This document shows, one piece after another, positions 1 to 11,340 of a DNA stretch of 64,000 bases. The notes under the pieces were generated by a model. The model was not told where the DNA came from and did not search any database. It saw only the letters and a program-made list of their open reading frames with translations. A program made the translations under genes and the position numbers. Each line of letters starts with the position of its first letter. Positions within the stretch are counted from its first letter, which is position 1. Origin of the DNA: Coprinus comatus (taxonomy: Eukaryota > Basidiomycota > Agaricomycetes > Agaricales > Agaricaceae); the NCBI GenBank assembly GCA_034638255.1, contig JAWPGT010000007.1:558001-622000 (forward strand), written 5' to 3'.

Positions 1-3000
1 TGATCCCCTACATCACAAACCGAGGAGGTCCCATGGTGGGATTAGAGGCCTTGTCTATGCAAGGACTACCTGTCGATAAACTGTTGTTGACAAGGGAAAC
101 TGAAGATCAGCTAGCAGATCTGGCTGGAAACGCCATGTCCACTACAGTTGTCGGTGCTTGTATCCTTGCAGCGCTCGTAGCAGGCAAAAGGCTGGTAAAG
201 GATGGTGATGATAAGGAGACGTACGAATCCAAGAACTCGAAGGAATACGATGCAGGTGCCATGCAAATAGATACTACTGAAGAGCACATTCATTCAAATA
301 ATGTTGTGGGTGCAGAAGGACTTAATTATCAGTATCTCAATCTTTCTGGAACTTCTACTTATTCCCTGGCTTCAATTCTTACTGACGCAGAGAGGAGTTC
401 CAGACTCTGCATTTGCGAAGGTCGCACTGATCTTACAAAACGTGAATTATTCCGTTGCACCGATTGTAGAACGACGTTTTGCAAGAAGTGTGGTGGTCGA
501 CCTGAACACAACCCGGAACCTATAGACGTGTCCAAACATCCTCGCATGCATCCCTCAGACTTTGGCAATATTTTGAAAGGCGTTCTTCCAATGTGTTTGA
601 AACTTAGCGACATCACAGTAACTCTCTTAGATTCCCTCAAAGAGAAAGAAGGGATTTCAATACCTAATGGACGATGGAAAGCTTGGACGGAGGCGGTCCT
701 ACGGGCTTTCGCTGCAGATTTTCGATTTGTGGAATGTAGGCGTCAGGAGATGTGGAATGTGGTCTATCAATCGCCTGAGGCGAGACTCGAGTTATACTTG
801 CATCCTCAACAACCTGAGTGGCGGTTATATGCTCTTCCCCAAGCTACTGAACCTGTTAATGCTGAAATTCGCCAAATCCTCGTGTCACCTGTTGGTAGGC
901 TAATTTGCACGGATAATTTACTCGCTGGAAGGTGGTACTTTGCCTTGCCTTCTAGCACCACGTTGTCCATCAAGATCAAGGGAGAGGGGGCACTCGTTCC
1001 TTCATGGGAGAACCGACTTGGTTTAACAGGTCCTAAATTTATCGACAAAATGGTGTTCTCGACACTCAAGATAATGGTTCCAGAAGATAAAGTCGACCAG
1101 TTCGATCGTGATGTTACAGGAACTTATACCCTACTTGATAAATGTGGCACAGCCAATGGTGCCTTGCATAAGAAACAGGAGGAAGACACAAACCTTCCAT
1201 CTCTATACATGCTCTTCGATCCTCACCGAACGAACGATTCAGAGGATGCTTTTGTCTTTTCCATTAGCACCCGACGACTGGAATACCAAGAATCGAGACC
1301 AATCGTTTGCAAGTTGGACAGGAAATGGAGGCAGAGCGATAAAGCCGAAGAACAGATCGTCTCTTGTCTTTTGCCATGTCGCTGGGTAATCTCTTCTGAA
1401 GTAGAGCTCAAAGTGAGTTGGCATTTCCATGTTGTAGACTCCATGTAACTTACGGTTTCCGTAGCCCTCAGCGTCACAATCAGCTGAATTTGGGGTGCCT
1501 CAAGCACTTGAGATACCTAGCGACACCGATTCTTGCAAAGATGCATATGCACTTTTATCTTGCAAAGTTGATCTTCATGACCAAGTTGGTACGGAATGGC
1601 CGCGAAACAAATGGCAGGAAGTAGACAAAGTCCATGAACGAGGAACATTCAAAGCGCTCGCATGGGTTTTAGAACGTGTCCGACATGCGGATGATGGCTT
1701 ACGTTCATGGCAACCCGTCCCACTGTCAGATCCTCATTCCAACTGTGAACGGTGCGCCCCTACAGCTCCAAAATTGCGTTGGGTACATACAGGCAAGAAA
1801 ATAGTACCAGTTGAAGATCCAGTCGAGGCAGGTGAATACGAACGTCGTCTTAAAAGGAGGCCTAGTCCATTCGTGACACAATTGAAGCTATCGAAGGATG
1901 GTATTGGGTATGTCCGTGTTGGTATCAATATCCCTACTTTGCTTCACCGTGCATTGTCTCGGTTGCCAACCAAGAAGCGCACTGAACAACCGCTGTTGTC
2001 GTGGCGCCTCGACACAGCGTATACTCCCGCAGTCAATTCCAATCTTCCCAAATTTTCCATCCTGAGCAACAAAACGGACAAAGAACATACTCAACCACCG
2101 CGCTTCGTTACTCCACTTCGAAAGGAACAACTTCGCTCATTGGAGTGGATGTTGCAAAGGGAGGCAGCTGATGTCCAACCATTCATCGAGGAAGAGATTT
2201 CTGAGGCTGTATTGGTACCCCTTGGCTGGCGTGCCGAGGGCCAGGCTCGTAGACCTGTACGGGTACGAGGAGGTGTTTTGGCTGACCAGGTTGGGTACGG
2301 AAAGACAGCTATCACGTTAGGATTGATTGACTGCAATCATAAAAGGGTAAAGAAGGAGTTTGCAGGCATGGGTCGAATTCCTGGGAAGATTGCGGTTAAA
2401 GGAACTCTCATTATCGTACCGCCTCACTTGACAAGACAATGGAACTCAGAAGTACAGAAATTCGCCGGAAAGGAGCGGTTCACCACGGTCGTTGTCTCAA
2501 CGGTATCAAACCTCAATAGTATCACCATTGAAGAAATTGAAGACGCTGATATTATTATTGTTGCTTCCAACATTTTCAAGAGTAACGTTTATCTCGAAAA
2601 TCTGGAATCCCTTGCTGCCGCAGGGGACCTGCCATCAAAAGAGGGTCGCCATTTTGCTGCGCAGTTGGACAAATGCATTGAAAGCCTAAGATCACAAGTT
2701 GATCGTTTGAGAGATGAGGGCTCTGAGGCTGTCCTAGAAGCCATGAAAGAAGGGCGTAAGCGAGGTTGGTTTCTCTTCGATACTTTCTTCATCCTATGGT
2801 CCTGACACACATTTATAGTGGAAGAAGAAGAGAAAGCACAGGCTCTTGTTCAAACAAAACGTCTACGAGGAAAGACCTATCGGGAGGCCGCTGAGAAAAC
2901 TGAAGATGATGATACAAAATCGAAACCTACAAAAAAGGTCACGACGAAGTTCAAAACAAAAACAATCAAACGTGAAGATTCAGACTCAGATTCGAAGATG

Positions 3001-5489
3001 GTTATGGAAGTTGTTATCCCAGTAGGACCGGACCATCCCTCTTACGGCAAAGTTGGACATGAAGCTACATCTCGTAAGAGGCTTCGTCATGTCAAACCCG
3101 CGACTATTGTTATCTCAGACGACGAAGATGAAAAGCCTCAATCTGGTAGTGATTTCGAAGCAGAAGACAGTGATGGGGCGACTCCACCGAAACCTAAATC
3201 TGGGACGAATGCAAAACAAAGCAAGGGGAAGAGAAAGCGCATTGTTGATTCCGATGACGACTTTTCTGCTGAGGAAACGGCCTCTGAATCTGACAAAGCA
3301 CCCCCAACATCCGATGACGAGAGCGTCATGTCGATCAGGACAAAAGGCAGTAGCAAGAAATCAAGCGTCAAAGCCTCTTCGCGCTCGGCCACCGCCAGTG
3401 AGGATGACGATGCTATGAGTGTTGATGAAGCTCCTAAAGGCAAAAAGATGGTAGCAAAACCTAAGAAGACTGCCATTGCAGAACGTCCGACAAAGCGCCA
3501 GAAGCGAACTGATAGTGACCCATGGAAGCTCGGTTCAAAGGCTGTCAAAAATGATTGGGAACAAATGCATGCTCCGCCTTTTGAACTTTTCCACTTTGCG
3601 AGGAAAGTGGTGGACGAATACACATATCTGGATGGAAAAATCCATACGTTGATTACCAACCTGAGTGCGGAAAGACATTGGGTGCTCTCTGGTACACCAC
3701 CTATTCATGACTTTGCCGCGCTCAAGACGATCGCTGCGTTTTTAAATTTACATCTTGGTGTGGATGACGACGGTGAAGGTCAATCGGTGGAGGTTAAGAA
3801 AAGACGACGTGAACAGACTGGTGAGGATGTAAAGCACATAATCCGATTCCTAATAACTCATTTACTACCTTCCTTTAGCCGTCGAGAAGTTCCATTCGTT
3901 CCGTGAAGTTCATACTCTTGAATGGCATGCCCATCGGCATCAACTTGGACAAGAGTTCTTAAACCAATTTGTTCGACAAGTACGTGTCTGTTGCAGCCGC
4001 CTGATAATATATATATCTAAACGAAATACAGAACATCGCAGAAATAGACGAAATCCCATGGACCGAGAAAGTTGAAACCGTGATACTTCCAGCTGCAGAA
4101 CGCGCCATTTACCTCGAACTTGAACATCATTTGCGCGCGCTCGATATGACAATCAAACGAGGCAAGAAAACAGAGAGTGACAGAGAAAAACGTCTAGCCC
4201 AATCATTGGGAGATTCAAAGTAAGTTGTCTACTGTTGTCATACCCAAAGCGAACTCACCATGTTATAGATCCGCCGAGGAAGCACTGCTTAAACGCTGCT
4301 CCCACTTCGATCTGGAAGCCTCAAACGAGAATGCTATGAAGGCCTGTGATGTCATTGTCCAAGAACGCCAGAAGCAACTTGATGATTGCAGAAAAGAACT
4401 TCTGAAATCTATCAAGGAGGGCGTTAAGAGAGAGAAGGAACTCAAACATGTTCCACAGGAGTCTATGTTCAACGAGTATATCCGCGTCTGTCGAACAGAA
4501 GGAGTGGATGACAGAGAGGCTACAGAAATGGTAAAAAAGATTCTTGATGAAGCCGGCGTGGGTGAAGCAAAATCAAAAGGCAAGAACCAGGACGTCCAAT
4601 TAACAGAAAAGGTTAAAGCTGCCGTGTGGAATCATCGCGAACGCACACATGAAATTCGTCGACTTACCAAAGAATTGGTCGGCCGTATTCGTTCCCTACG
4701 CTATTTCACGGTCGTTCGGGATCTTCAGAAACAAGGTGAAAAACCCTCTTCTATCTCGTGCCCAAGCTGCGACCGCAATGATGTATCTATCGACGAGGCA
4801 GCTGTTCTCTCTTCCTGTGGTCACATGGGATGTCGGGCCTGCGTTCTCAGCTCGGCTGAAAAAGAAGAGTGTGTATATGCTGCCTCGGGTGTGTGCAAAT
4901 CTGCGGCCCGGGTACTCAATATTGTGAACGCCGATACCTTGGGCGAGGATGATGTAGAGCGCGATGGTCGGGGCCGACATTTCGGTATGAAGCTGGAGAA
5001 TGTGATACACCTTATCAAGTAAGTCGAAGAGTCTTCGCTTGTCAGAACAGAATAATTGATCATTTTGATAGGAAACAAATACCGAAAGAAGATCGCGTCC
5101 TCGTCTTTGTTCAATTCCCAGATCTCATGAAGAAGGTTACCGAAGCTTTTACCTATCACAAGATCTCCTTCTTGGAGATTAAAGGTACTTCGACTCAAAA
5201 GAGTAAGAACCTTGAACTCTTCCAGAATGGCAGCAAAGAACGTGTACTTCTGTTAAACGTCATGGATGAAAGCGCAAGCGGTGCCAATTTGACATCAGCA
5301 AATCATGCGATCTTCTTGTCCCCTCTACTTGCGCCATCACAGGAGATCTACACAGCTTGTGAAACGCAAGCCGTAGGTCGCCTTGTTCGTTATGGGCAGT
5401 CGAAACATGTCTATGTTTGGAGATTCCTCACCGCAAATACCATTGATGAAGAGATATATAATGAACGACAAAAAGCGATGCGGCGATGA
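1..5489 (+). CDS. DNMT5: DNMT5-like cytosine methyltransferase / SNF2 ATPase fusion, 5' truncated by window
   Basis: The exons are 3-1412, 1465-2755, 2819-3820, 3879-3979, 4032-4219, 4269-5018 and 5072-5489, giving about 1719 residues; the 5' part, including most of the methyltransferase domain, lies outside the window. Residues are numbered from the first full codon. The methyltransferase C-terminus with motif X-like GNAMSTTVVG is at about 42. A Cys-rich RING-like cluster (CIC...CTDC...CKKC) is at 135-170. SNF2 lobe 1 has Walker A (DQVGYGKT, about 745), motif II as DEY (about 1166) and motif III SGTPP (about 1191). A RING (CPSC...CGHMGCRAC) is at 1495-1550, and lobe 2 has QAVGRLVRYGQ near 1680. 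This order is that of DNMT5, an ATP-dependent maintenance CpG methyltransferase known from Cryptococcus. A roughly 240-residue acidic/basic low-complexity insert sits inside lobe 1. A Rad5/Rad8-like helicase alone would not explain the methyltransferase end. Confidence 0.88.
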
Positions 5490-5660
5490 AGTTGAAGAGG
5501 TGAAGCTGATCTGAATTGACACTATTTCAATACACCATTTATACCACCATTGAGTAAATTAATGTTTGTAATACCGAAACGTCTGGTTTTTATTACAAGG
5601 AATAATACATATATCGTACACTGCGAAAAGACCATTAGTGAAGGGATGAGCTGGTGACGT

Positions 5661-6121
5661 TTATTTGTTGGACATGACATAGCTGCTTGTGTCAAGGATC
5701 TTTTTCCCGCATATCGAACAGAGACCCTTCCTGTAAGCACAACCTGAGAAATAGAATTAGATCACCCATAGAGTATACGAGGAAGACCTCACCATGACAA
5801 TACTTCGCCCCGTTTTGAGTCGTAGGCTGCTTGCAGTCTTTACAACCAGACCGATAGGGCTTGGATCATACATCAATCATATTGCAATGCTGTGGCTGAA
5901 AAACAAGTACTCACTTGAAACCTGTTCTTGGAACTTCCTGGACGACTCAACAGCTTGTTCTCCCCAACTTTGCGAGAACCATCTTTGATACTGCTGGAAC
6001 TAGATTGGAACGGGTCTGGTGCAGCAAGTTTTGATAGTTTCTATGGTTATGTAGTGGTTAATGGGCATTGAACAAAAGAAAAGGCAGTGAAACGGACCTT
6101 CTCGCACTTCTTACAAACCAT
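5661..6121 (-). CDS. CRIPT: CRIPT family cysteine-rich protein
   Basis: Four exons (6121-6098, 6040-5915, 5859-5793, 5743-5661) encode 99 residues. The start MVCKKCEK, the NKLLS segment and the C-terminal CxxC pairs (CKDC, CHGC, CSIC) ending in SYVMSNK are the hallmark of CRIPT. The first exon is only 24 nt. CRIPT is a small zinc-binding protein; the animal member binds PDZ domains, and the family is also associated with the minor spliceosome. Length matches the family (about 100 residues). The gene is tail-to-tail with the DNMT5-like gene, 171 bp away. Confidence 0.9.
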
Positions 6122-6773
6122 AGCAGTGAAGTTGTAGTTGAGAACACAACTGTATGCGGCTGGTGTGATATCGTAATGGCTGACTAAGCAGAGTCAGTGA
6201 ATTGGGTTCTCAACTTTCAACCGTCTTCCAAGGCCATGCAATTAGGTTGCCTGGTTGAACCTCCATCGCAACAGTACAAAACAATCATCTCTCCTCTTAT
6301 TATCTCGGTTTCGACTGCGCCCACCAATCCTGCAGAAAATCCCCTCCCTTGGGTCGAGCTTGCCAAATGCGTATAGTGCAAAAATGGCAACCTGATACCC
6401 AAGATTAGGCCCCTATTGTTCAGTATTTGACCTTGCCTTCGCGTGAGCTGTGGCTTACTCTCTATCTGTGAACTTTCTCCACTACAATCTCGAACCTAAT
6501 ACCGTTGACATGACAGCGTTAACAAGAAGACTCGGAGTCGGAGCAAATTTTACAAAAGATGTGGCTTGATACAATGAACCCGCCTGTCGACTGACACGCG
6601 ATGCGATGCAACTTTTTAACTTTACGAACAGCAGACATAATACAACTTTTGTCTGATTGGTGGTCTGAAGATATGATTTCTTCTTCTAGCTCAGCAACCA
6701 TTTCTTTTTCTTTCCGCACCATGGAAAGAGGTATAAATATTCCCGAGGAAGGAACTATTGGGACCAGAATCCA
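6122..6773. promoter_or_regulatory. Divergent intergenic region, CRIPT / F-box gene
   Basis: The 652 bp between the two start codons hold no supported gene. A TATA-like element (tataaat, 6732-6738) lies about 36 bp upstream of the F-box start codon at 6774. Confidence 0.45.
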
Positions 6774-8517
6774 ATGTCTCCTCACCGCCTCACAACAATC
6801 CGCCGCTATAAAGTTCCCAATGATGTCCTTATCCTTATCCTCCAGGAAATGGATCCGGATACGCTCTATACAGCCTGCAAGGTACTACATACCTCCAAGC
6901 GTTGACCTACTTGGTACTCACCGGAAAATACGCCTTAGGCACTTCGCAGGGTATACATAACCTGCATGGAGTTCCTCCCTCTCCGCTACAAATATGAACT
7001 TGCGTTGGCGGGTATGAAATCCGGAATAATCTCAAGCAACCGCGCTCCAGTCATTGCCCGCATCAACCTGTTGACAACATACCGAACGGATTGGCCCAGG
7101 ATAAACTGGACTTATGAACAAAAGGATACTCTTGCGCCTCTTCATCCTTCTGGGAACATTGGCGTTACCTCAGGTTTCATCAATTACATTGGCCGGCATG
7201 GAGTACAAGTCGTGGAGTTACCTTCTTGCCGTACCGGAACGCCACCTTCTCATACTCGTCATATGAAGATACCTACCGCGCCACGCCCGGATGGAGTCAC
7301 TGTAGATCCAACACAGAACTTGATAATCACAGCGCATGCTTTGATGTATGTCAGAAATCTTGCCGTTTAGAATTACCTCTAACAGCATTTTGACGGCCCC
7401 TGTGTAGTGCACCGAACCAGCTAGGGTTACTTCTGAAAATTCGTGATATGTGGACCTTCAGCAAACACAAGGAATCAGCTTCGGACCACTGTAACCTCAT
7501 TGTTCCTGGATCGCCTGGGGTTGCACCTCCAAATATCAATCTCACAATATGTGGTGACAAACTTCTGGTTCGCATTGATATTCTTGATGGTCAAAACCCA
7601 AGAATAGAGCATCTACTTTTCACCTGGAAGAGTGTTCAAGGAACGGTGTGTACGGCGACATATGTGCAGTTTCCAAGACAACTCATGGTTCATGTGTGTA
7701 GTGGTTCACTAAACAAGACCTTTATTTCCTTGGCCCTAATCGCATCCTGGCAGTGGAAGTAGCACACCAAGTACCTTATCTCACTATCTACCGAATCAGA
7801 GACGTCACACAACCCCGCCCAGAAGCACAATTTCAACTACCAGAAGCGTGGAACGGGTGCAATGTAAACTTCGTCAAAAACGAGTCTCCCACAAATGATG
7901 GAAGCTATCACAGTTCCTCACTTTTCTATTCCAACCCGCAATTGAGGGTAATCATGCTTACCGCGTACCGTTCGACGGATGCAAGATTCCTGAATTGGAT
8001 GTTCCTTCCAGAAATATTCTTCACTCGTCCTTTACCTCCTGACCTTCCGGGGGTGGTTCGTGTGCCTTGGAACGACTGGTGTATGCATGTTGTGGTTAGG
8101 AAAGCCACACGTTCTCGGATTTTGGGAACACCAGTAATTATCGGCACCCGAGTTCTTTACTTGGATCGCGATTCTACCAAGACTAAAACGAGACTTAACT
8201 GTCTTTCCTTTGCGCCACATGCCGAGAAGCCTACCACGTCTCTAGATGTTTGGGACTTCGTCGGACCAAGAACGAAACTCATACCTGTTGAATGCAAGAG
8301 AGAAGTTCCTGCTGCGAGCGAACAGGGAAACAGGCTACAGGACCTGCGTGCTTCAGAAGACAACATACTCCTGCTCTATGTAAGTTCAGCCCACTAGAAG
8401 AAGACATAAACTAAAATGAGCTCTCGATGACTGTTCCAGGAAAATCGTAATTTCCAAATGCCAATCAAAATCTTCACCTTTGGTGCATCTAATCCCGCCT
8501 CATCCCCTCACTATTAA
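6774..8517 (+). CDS. F-box domain protein
   Basis: Five exons (6774-6881, 6939-7345, 7408-7645, 7702-8379, 8440-8517) encode 502 residues. The N-terminus has the F-box pattern VPNDVLILILQ followed by MDPDTLYTAC and, after the first intron, ALRRVYITC. F-box proteins link substrates to SCF ubiquitin ligases through Skp1. The rest matches no repeat class I can name; it has no clear leucine-rich or WD repeats and resembles the C-terminal beta-rich parts of mushroom F-box proteins, a large, fast-evolving family. The start is the first ATG after a TATA-like element. No substrate can be predicted. Confidence 0.8.
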
Positions 8518-8713
8518 ACCTTCTCGTGTGATACTCTGACCGAACTTTGCTTCATTATCGCGCGGTGGTAATGATCTTATGTGCTTTTAGTGTATTTCTG
8601 AGCCCCCATGTTTCTTCCAAAGTCTTGCAGAACATTATAATGATCGTTCCACTTGCTTGTAATTGTAAAAATATCTTTGACGTATAGGAGACTTTTTATA
8701 AAAGCTTACTACC

Positions 8714-9793
8714 CTACGGCTGAGATTGATCCAAATTCCAAGCTATTTCTATCCAAATAGCCCAACTCCTTCGTTCCTTCTCATCCTCGCCCTCGGCCCT
8801 CGCCACATCCCATTTTCTGGTACGGGACTTCTGTTGATCGTTTCCATCAATCACTTCTCGTTCTAATACATCAATAACTTTAAACCCTGCTTCCCGAACA
8901 GAACATAGAAATGAATCAATCGTGTATCTCCCTGTATGTAGCCCCGCAATGAGATGTACTCTTGCTTCCAAGTCCTTGTACAAGGTCTTTTGAAGAGTAT
9001 CTATAAATATCCCATGACATTCTGGATTCCACAACGTATCGGCAGCTATTATCATATCGAATCCATCCTTTGTCATCGACTCTGGCGTATTGATGATCTC
9101 ATCCCCACATCCCTCTAATTTTTCTACCTTCTGACATTCTGAAAATAGAATGGAAGGATCAGAGCCCCAAGCATACGGTAATGCTTTACAATTTTCTTCA
9201 ACCCCATTTCGAATTATATTTTCTTTTAACGTTGAGATAATTTTTTGGTCTGGGTAGTCGGTAACGAATACGTTGACTTGGAGGGGATAGAGTTTTGATA
9301 TGAGTATACTTGGTAAACCAGCTGATGCACCAAGTTCTAGAATCCTTAATTTCCTCTGAATCTTCATCTGAATCTTTGGGGCTTGAGGTTTTGATACTAG
9401 TATTACATCTGATACATCATTTGATTGGTTCTTGTTCTTGTTCTCGTGGTTCTTATTCCCAGTTTCAATTGTAGTTGTGGTTGTAGTAGTGTTGATTCCA
9501 AAACGATTGAGATGTTGTTCAATGTTTAGTATATGTAAATGATCTGCCAGTTGGGTGGATCCGACCCAAACTGAAGATGCATGTAAAGCCCAATTAGAAG
9601 TTTCAGAATCAGGTGTGAGAAGTGTGATTTTAGTTTTTCCTGTTCTTGATGCTGATGTTCTAGGGTAAACGTAGTTAAAGGTGGAGCCTGCTGATGTCAA
9701 TGTGATGGGTTGATATCCGTATAACGTTTGGAGGGAGTCGAAGAGAACATCTTCGGGATCATAGTTGTCGTTGTCGTTGAGTAAAGAAGCCAT
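8714..9793 (-). CDS. EFM7/NNT1-like protein methyltransferase (class I, SAM-dependent)
   Basis: A single exon of 359 residues. SAM-binding motif I is ILELGASAGLPS (near residue 148), followed by VTDYPD, a motif II-type acidic turn, and AADTLWN (near 260). This layout (ELGAxAGLP ... TDYPD ... ADTLWN) is typical of the family-16 methyltransferases that include yeast EFM7, which methylates the N-terminal region of translation elongation factor 1A. The N-terminal TSNWALHASSVWVGS segment also fits. A low-complexity Thr/Asn/Lys tract lies before motif I. The exact substrate is inferred from the family; other METTL21-type enzymes are an alternative. Confidence 0.75.
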   Translation of the reverse strand: MASLLNDNDNYDPEDVLFDSLQTLYGYQPITLTSAGSTFNYVYPRTSASRTGKTKITLLTPDSETSNWALHASSVWVGSTQLADHLHILNIEQHLNRFGINTTTTTTTIETGNKNHENKNKNQSNDVSDVILVSKPQAPKIQMKIQRKLRILELGASAGLPSILISKLYPLQVNVFVTDYPDQKIISTLKENIIRNGVEENCKALPYAWGSDPSILFSECQKVEKLEGCGDEIINTPESMTKDGFDMIIAADTLWNPECHGIFIDTLQKTLYKDLEARVHLIAGLHTGRYTIDSFLCSVREAGFKVIDVLEREVIDGNDQQKSRTRKWDVARAEGEDEKERRSWAIWIEIAWNLDQSQP

Positions 9794-10026
9794 CCAAAAA
9801 ACTAATACACGTGTATTTTTAAGTCAAGTATACACACACTCAGCAAAAGAGAACAATGGCTGACCTGACAGTGGATGTGGTGCGAAAAAAAAAGACAATT
9901 AACACTTCCATTTGCTCATTATCTATCAGTGATGTCCTATAAATAGGATATATGACAAGTGGTTGATAAGATAAAAGCGGTATGACAATGATAACATGGT
10001 GCTACTTTGTTCCGCGGCGTTCTAAG

Positions 10027-11279
10027 CTAAGGACGAAAGACATTCAATCGCCCATCCCACCCACAACTCGCCAAAACACCATCCTCATATAGCGACCAAC
10101 CACATCCAACAACAAACTCAGTGTGAGCATCATTAATATACATTAAATTGGGTCTTCCTGGAGGTGGTGTCGTCGTCCATCTAATTGGTTTTGTTAATTA
10201 GTATTTACAAGGAATAAATGAAATGAAACATACACTCGGCAAGTCATATCATAGCTTGCAGTAGCAAGAACATCCGGACGATGGGGACTCCATTGTACTT
10301 TCCTTACTGCATACTCATGTCCCATAAATTGTGTCTCGCACTGTCCTCCGACCTGCCCAACCTCGCCTAACTTGATCATCCGACAATCCCACACTTTTGC
10401 GAGTTTATCAACGCCCGCACTTGCAAGGACAAATGGACGGTACTTGTTCCAGTCGATTGACAGCACTTCGGTAGGTGATGCGGGTATGGTGAGTGCAGCA
10501 GCAGTTAAGGGTGTATTGAAGCTATTTCCAACTGTAGGCGCGTAGGATTGCACGCGGAGATCAAACAGTTTGACAGTACCGTCAGTTGAGCAGGTAGCAA
10601 GAAGGTCAGGTTGGTGGGGTGAAAAGAGAGCTTGGTAGACACAAGACTGATGTGCTTGCATGGTTAGGATGGAGCGAGCACGATCAGGTAGCCACTATAT
10701 ATCTTGTGTTCAGAGATAGAATACAGTTCATAGTATGGAAACCTGCGTACCAATTTGACCGAGCCATCCCAAGATGAAGATGCAAATGTGTCCTTCTTGA
10801 TATTGGACCAATCGACTGAGAAAACCTCTCTGGTATGTTCTTGCCATGCTCGTATTGGAAGATCCTAGAAATATTGATGTCAAGATTGTGCAAAGCAATC
10901 CTGATACCCCACAACACACATTTAGCATAACATCCCATAGCCGCAGTGAACCATCCCCAGATGCAGTGACGAGTTGATTTTCATGGATTTCTGACCAAGC
11001 GACGTCATACAACCCGTCTTGGGTTTCATAGCTGCGACCTTCGAGGTTTAAAAATCCGCCAAAAGTACAGCGCAGTGGATCGACGTACTACTTGTCGAGA
11101 TTCAGACCCTGGGTGGTGTTTGGTCCTGGACCAACGGAAACAAGATGGAGACGACCGTTGCCGACCAGACCAAAATTGGCAGAAGATGCAAGGGCCAGTC
11201 GTGTCGTGTGAAACGGCGACCAAGCTAGCGAGTAGTGAGCAAAGCCGGGGGTATGAAGGACAGTGGGTGGTAGAGCCAT
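10027..11279 (-). CDS. PEX7: Peroxin 7, PTS2 receptor (WD40)
   Basis: Five exons (11279-11092, 11031-10920, 10864-10751, 10694-10234, 10180-10027) encode 342 residues. [36 protein letters not shown] and the WD repeats ([32 protein letters not shown], ending [10 protein letters not shown]) are those of Pex7, which binds PTS2 signals in the cytosol and brings cargo to the peroxisome. A longer in-frame reading starting at a GTG at 11330 was rejected because the family starts just before the HTPG motif. In the second exon the acceptor at 11032 is needed; the upstream alternative gives a stop. Confidence 0.93.
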
Positions 11280-11340
11280 GGTTGTGGTTTGAGAGAACGA
11301 CGGAATCAGATCAGCCCGGCCCTCTTCCACTCACTGTCAC
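11280..11340. promoter_or_regulatory. 61-bp bidirectional promoter, PEX7 / SIRT4-like
   Basis: The two start codons are 61 bp apart in opposite directions, so both 5' leaders and any promoter elements must overlap here or extend into the partner's first exon. No TATA-like element is visible. Confidence 0.6.

Noticed and set aside
3138..3659. 173-codon minus-strand frame opposite the charged insert of the DNMT5-like gene
   Set aside because: It is the antisense of a low-complexity coding stretch, giving Ser/Phe/Leu-rich translation with no motif or splice support.
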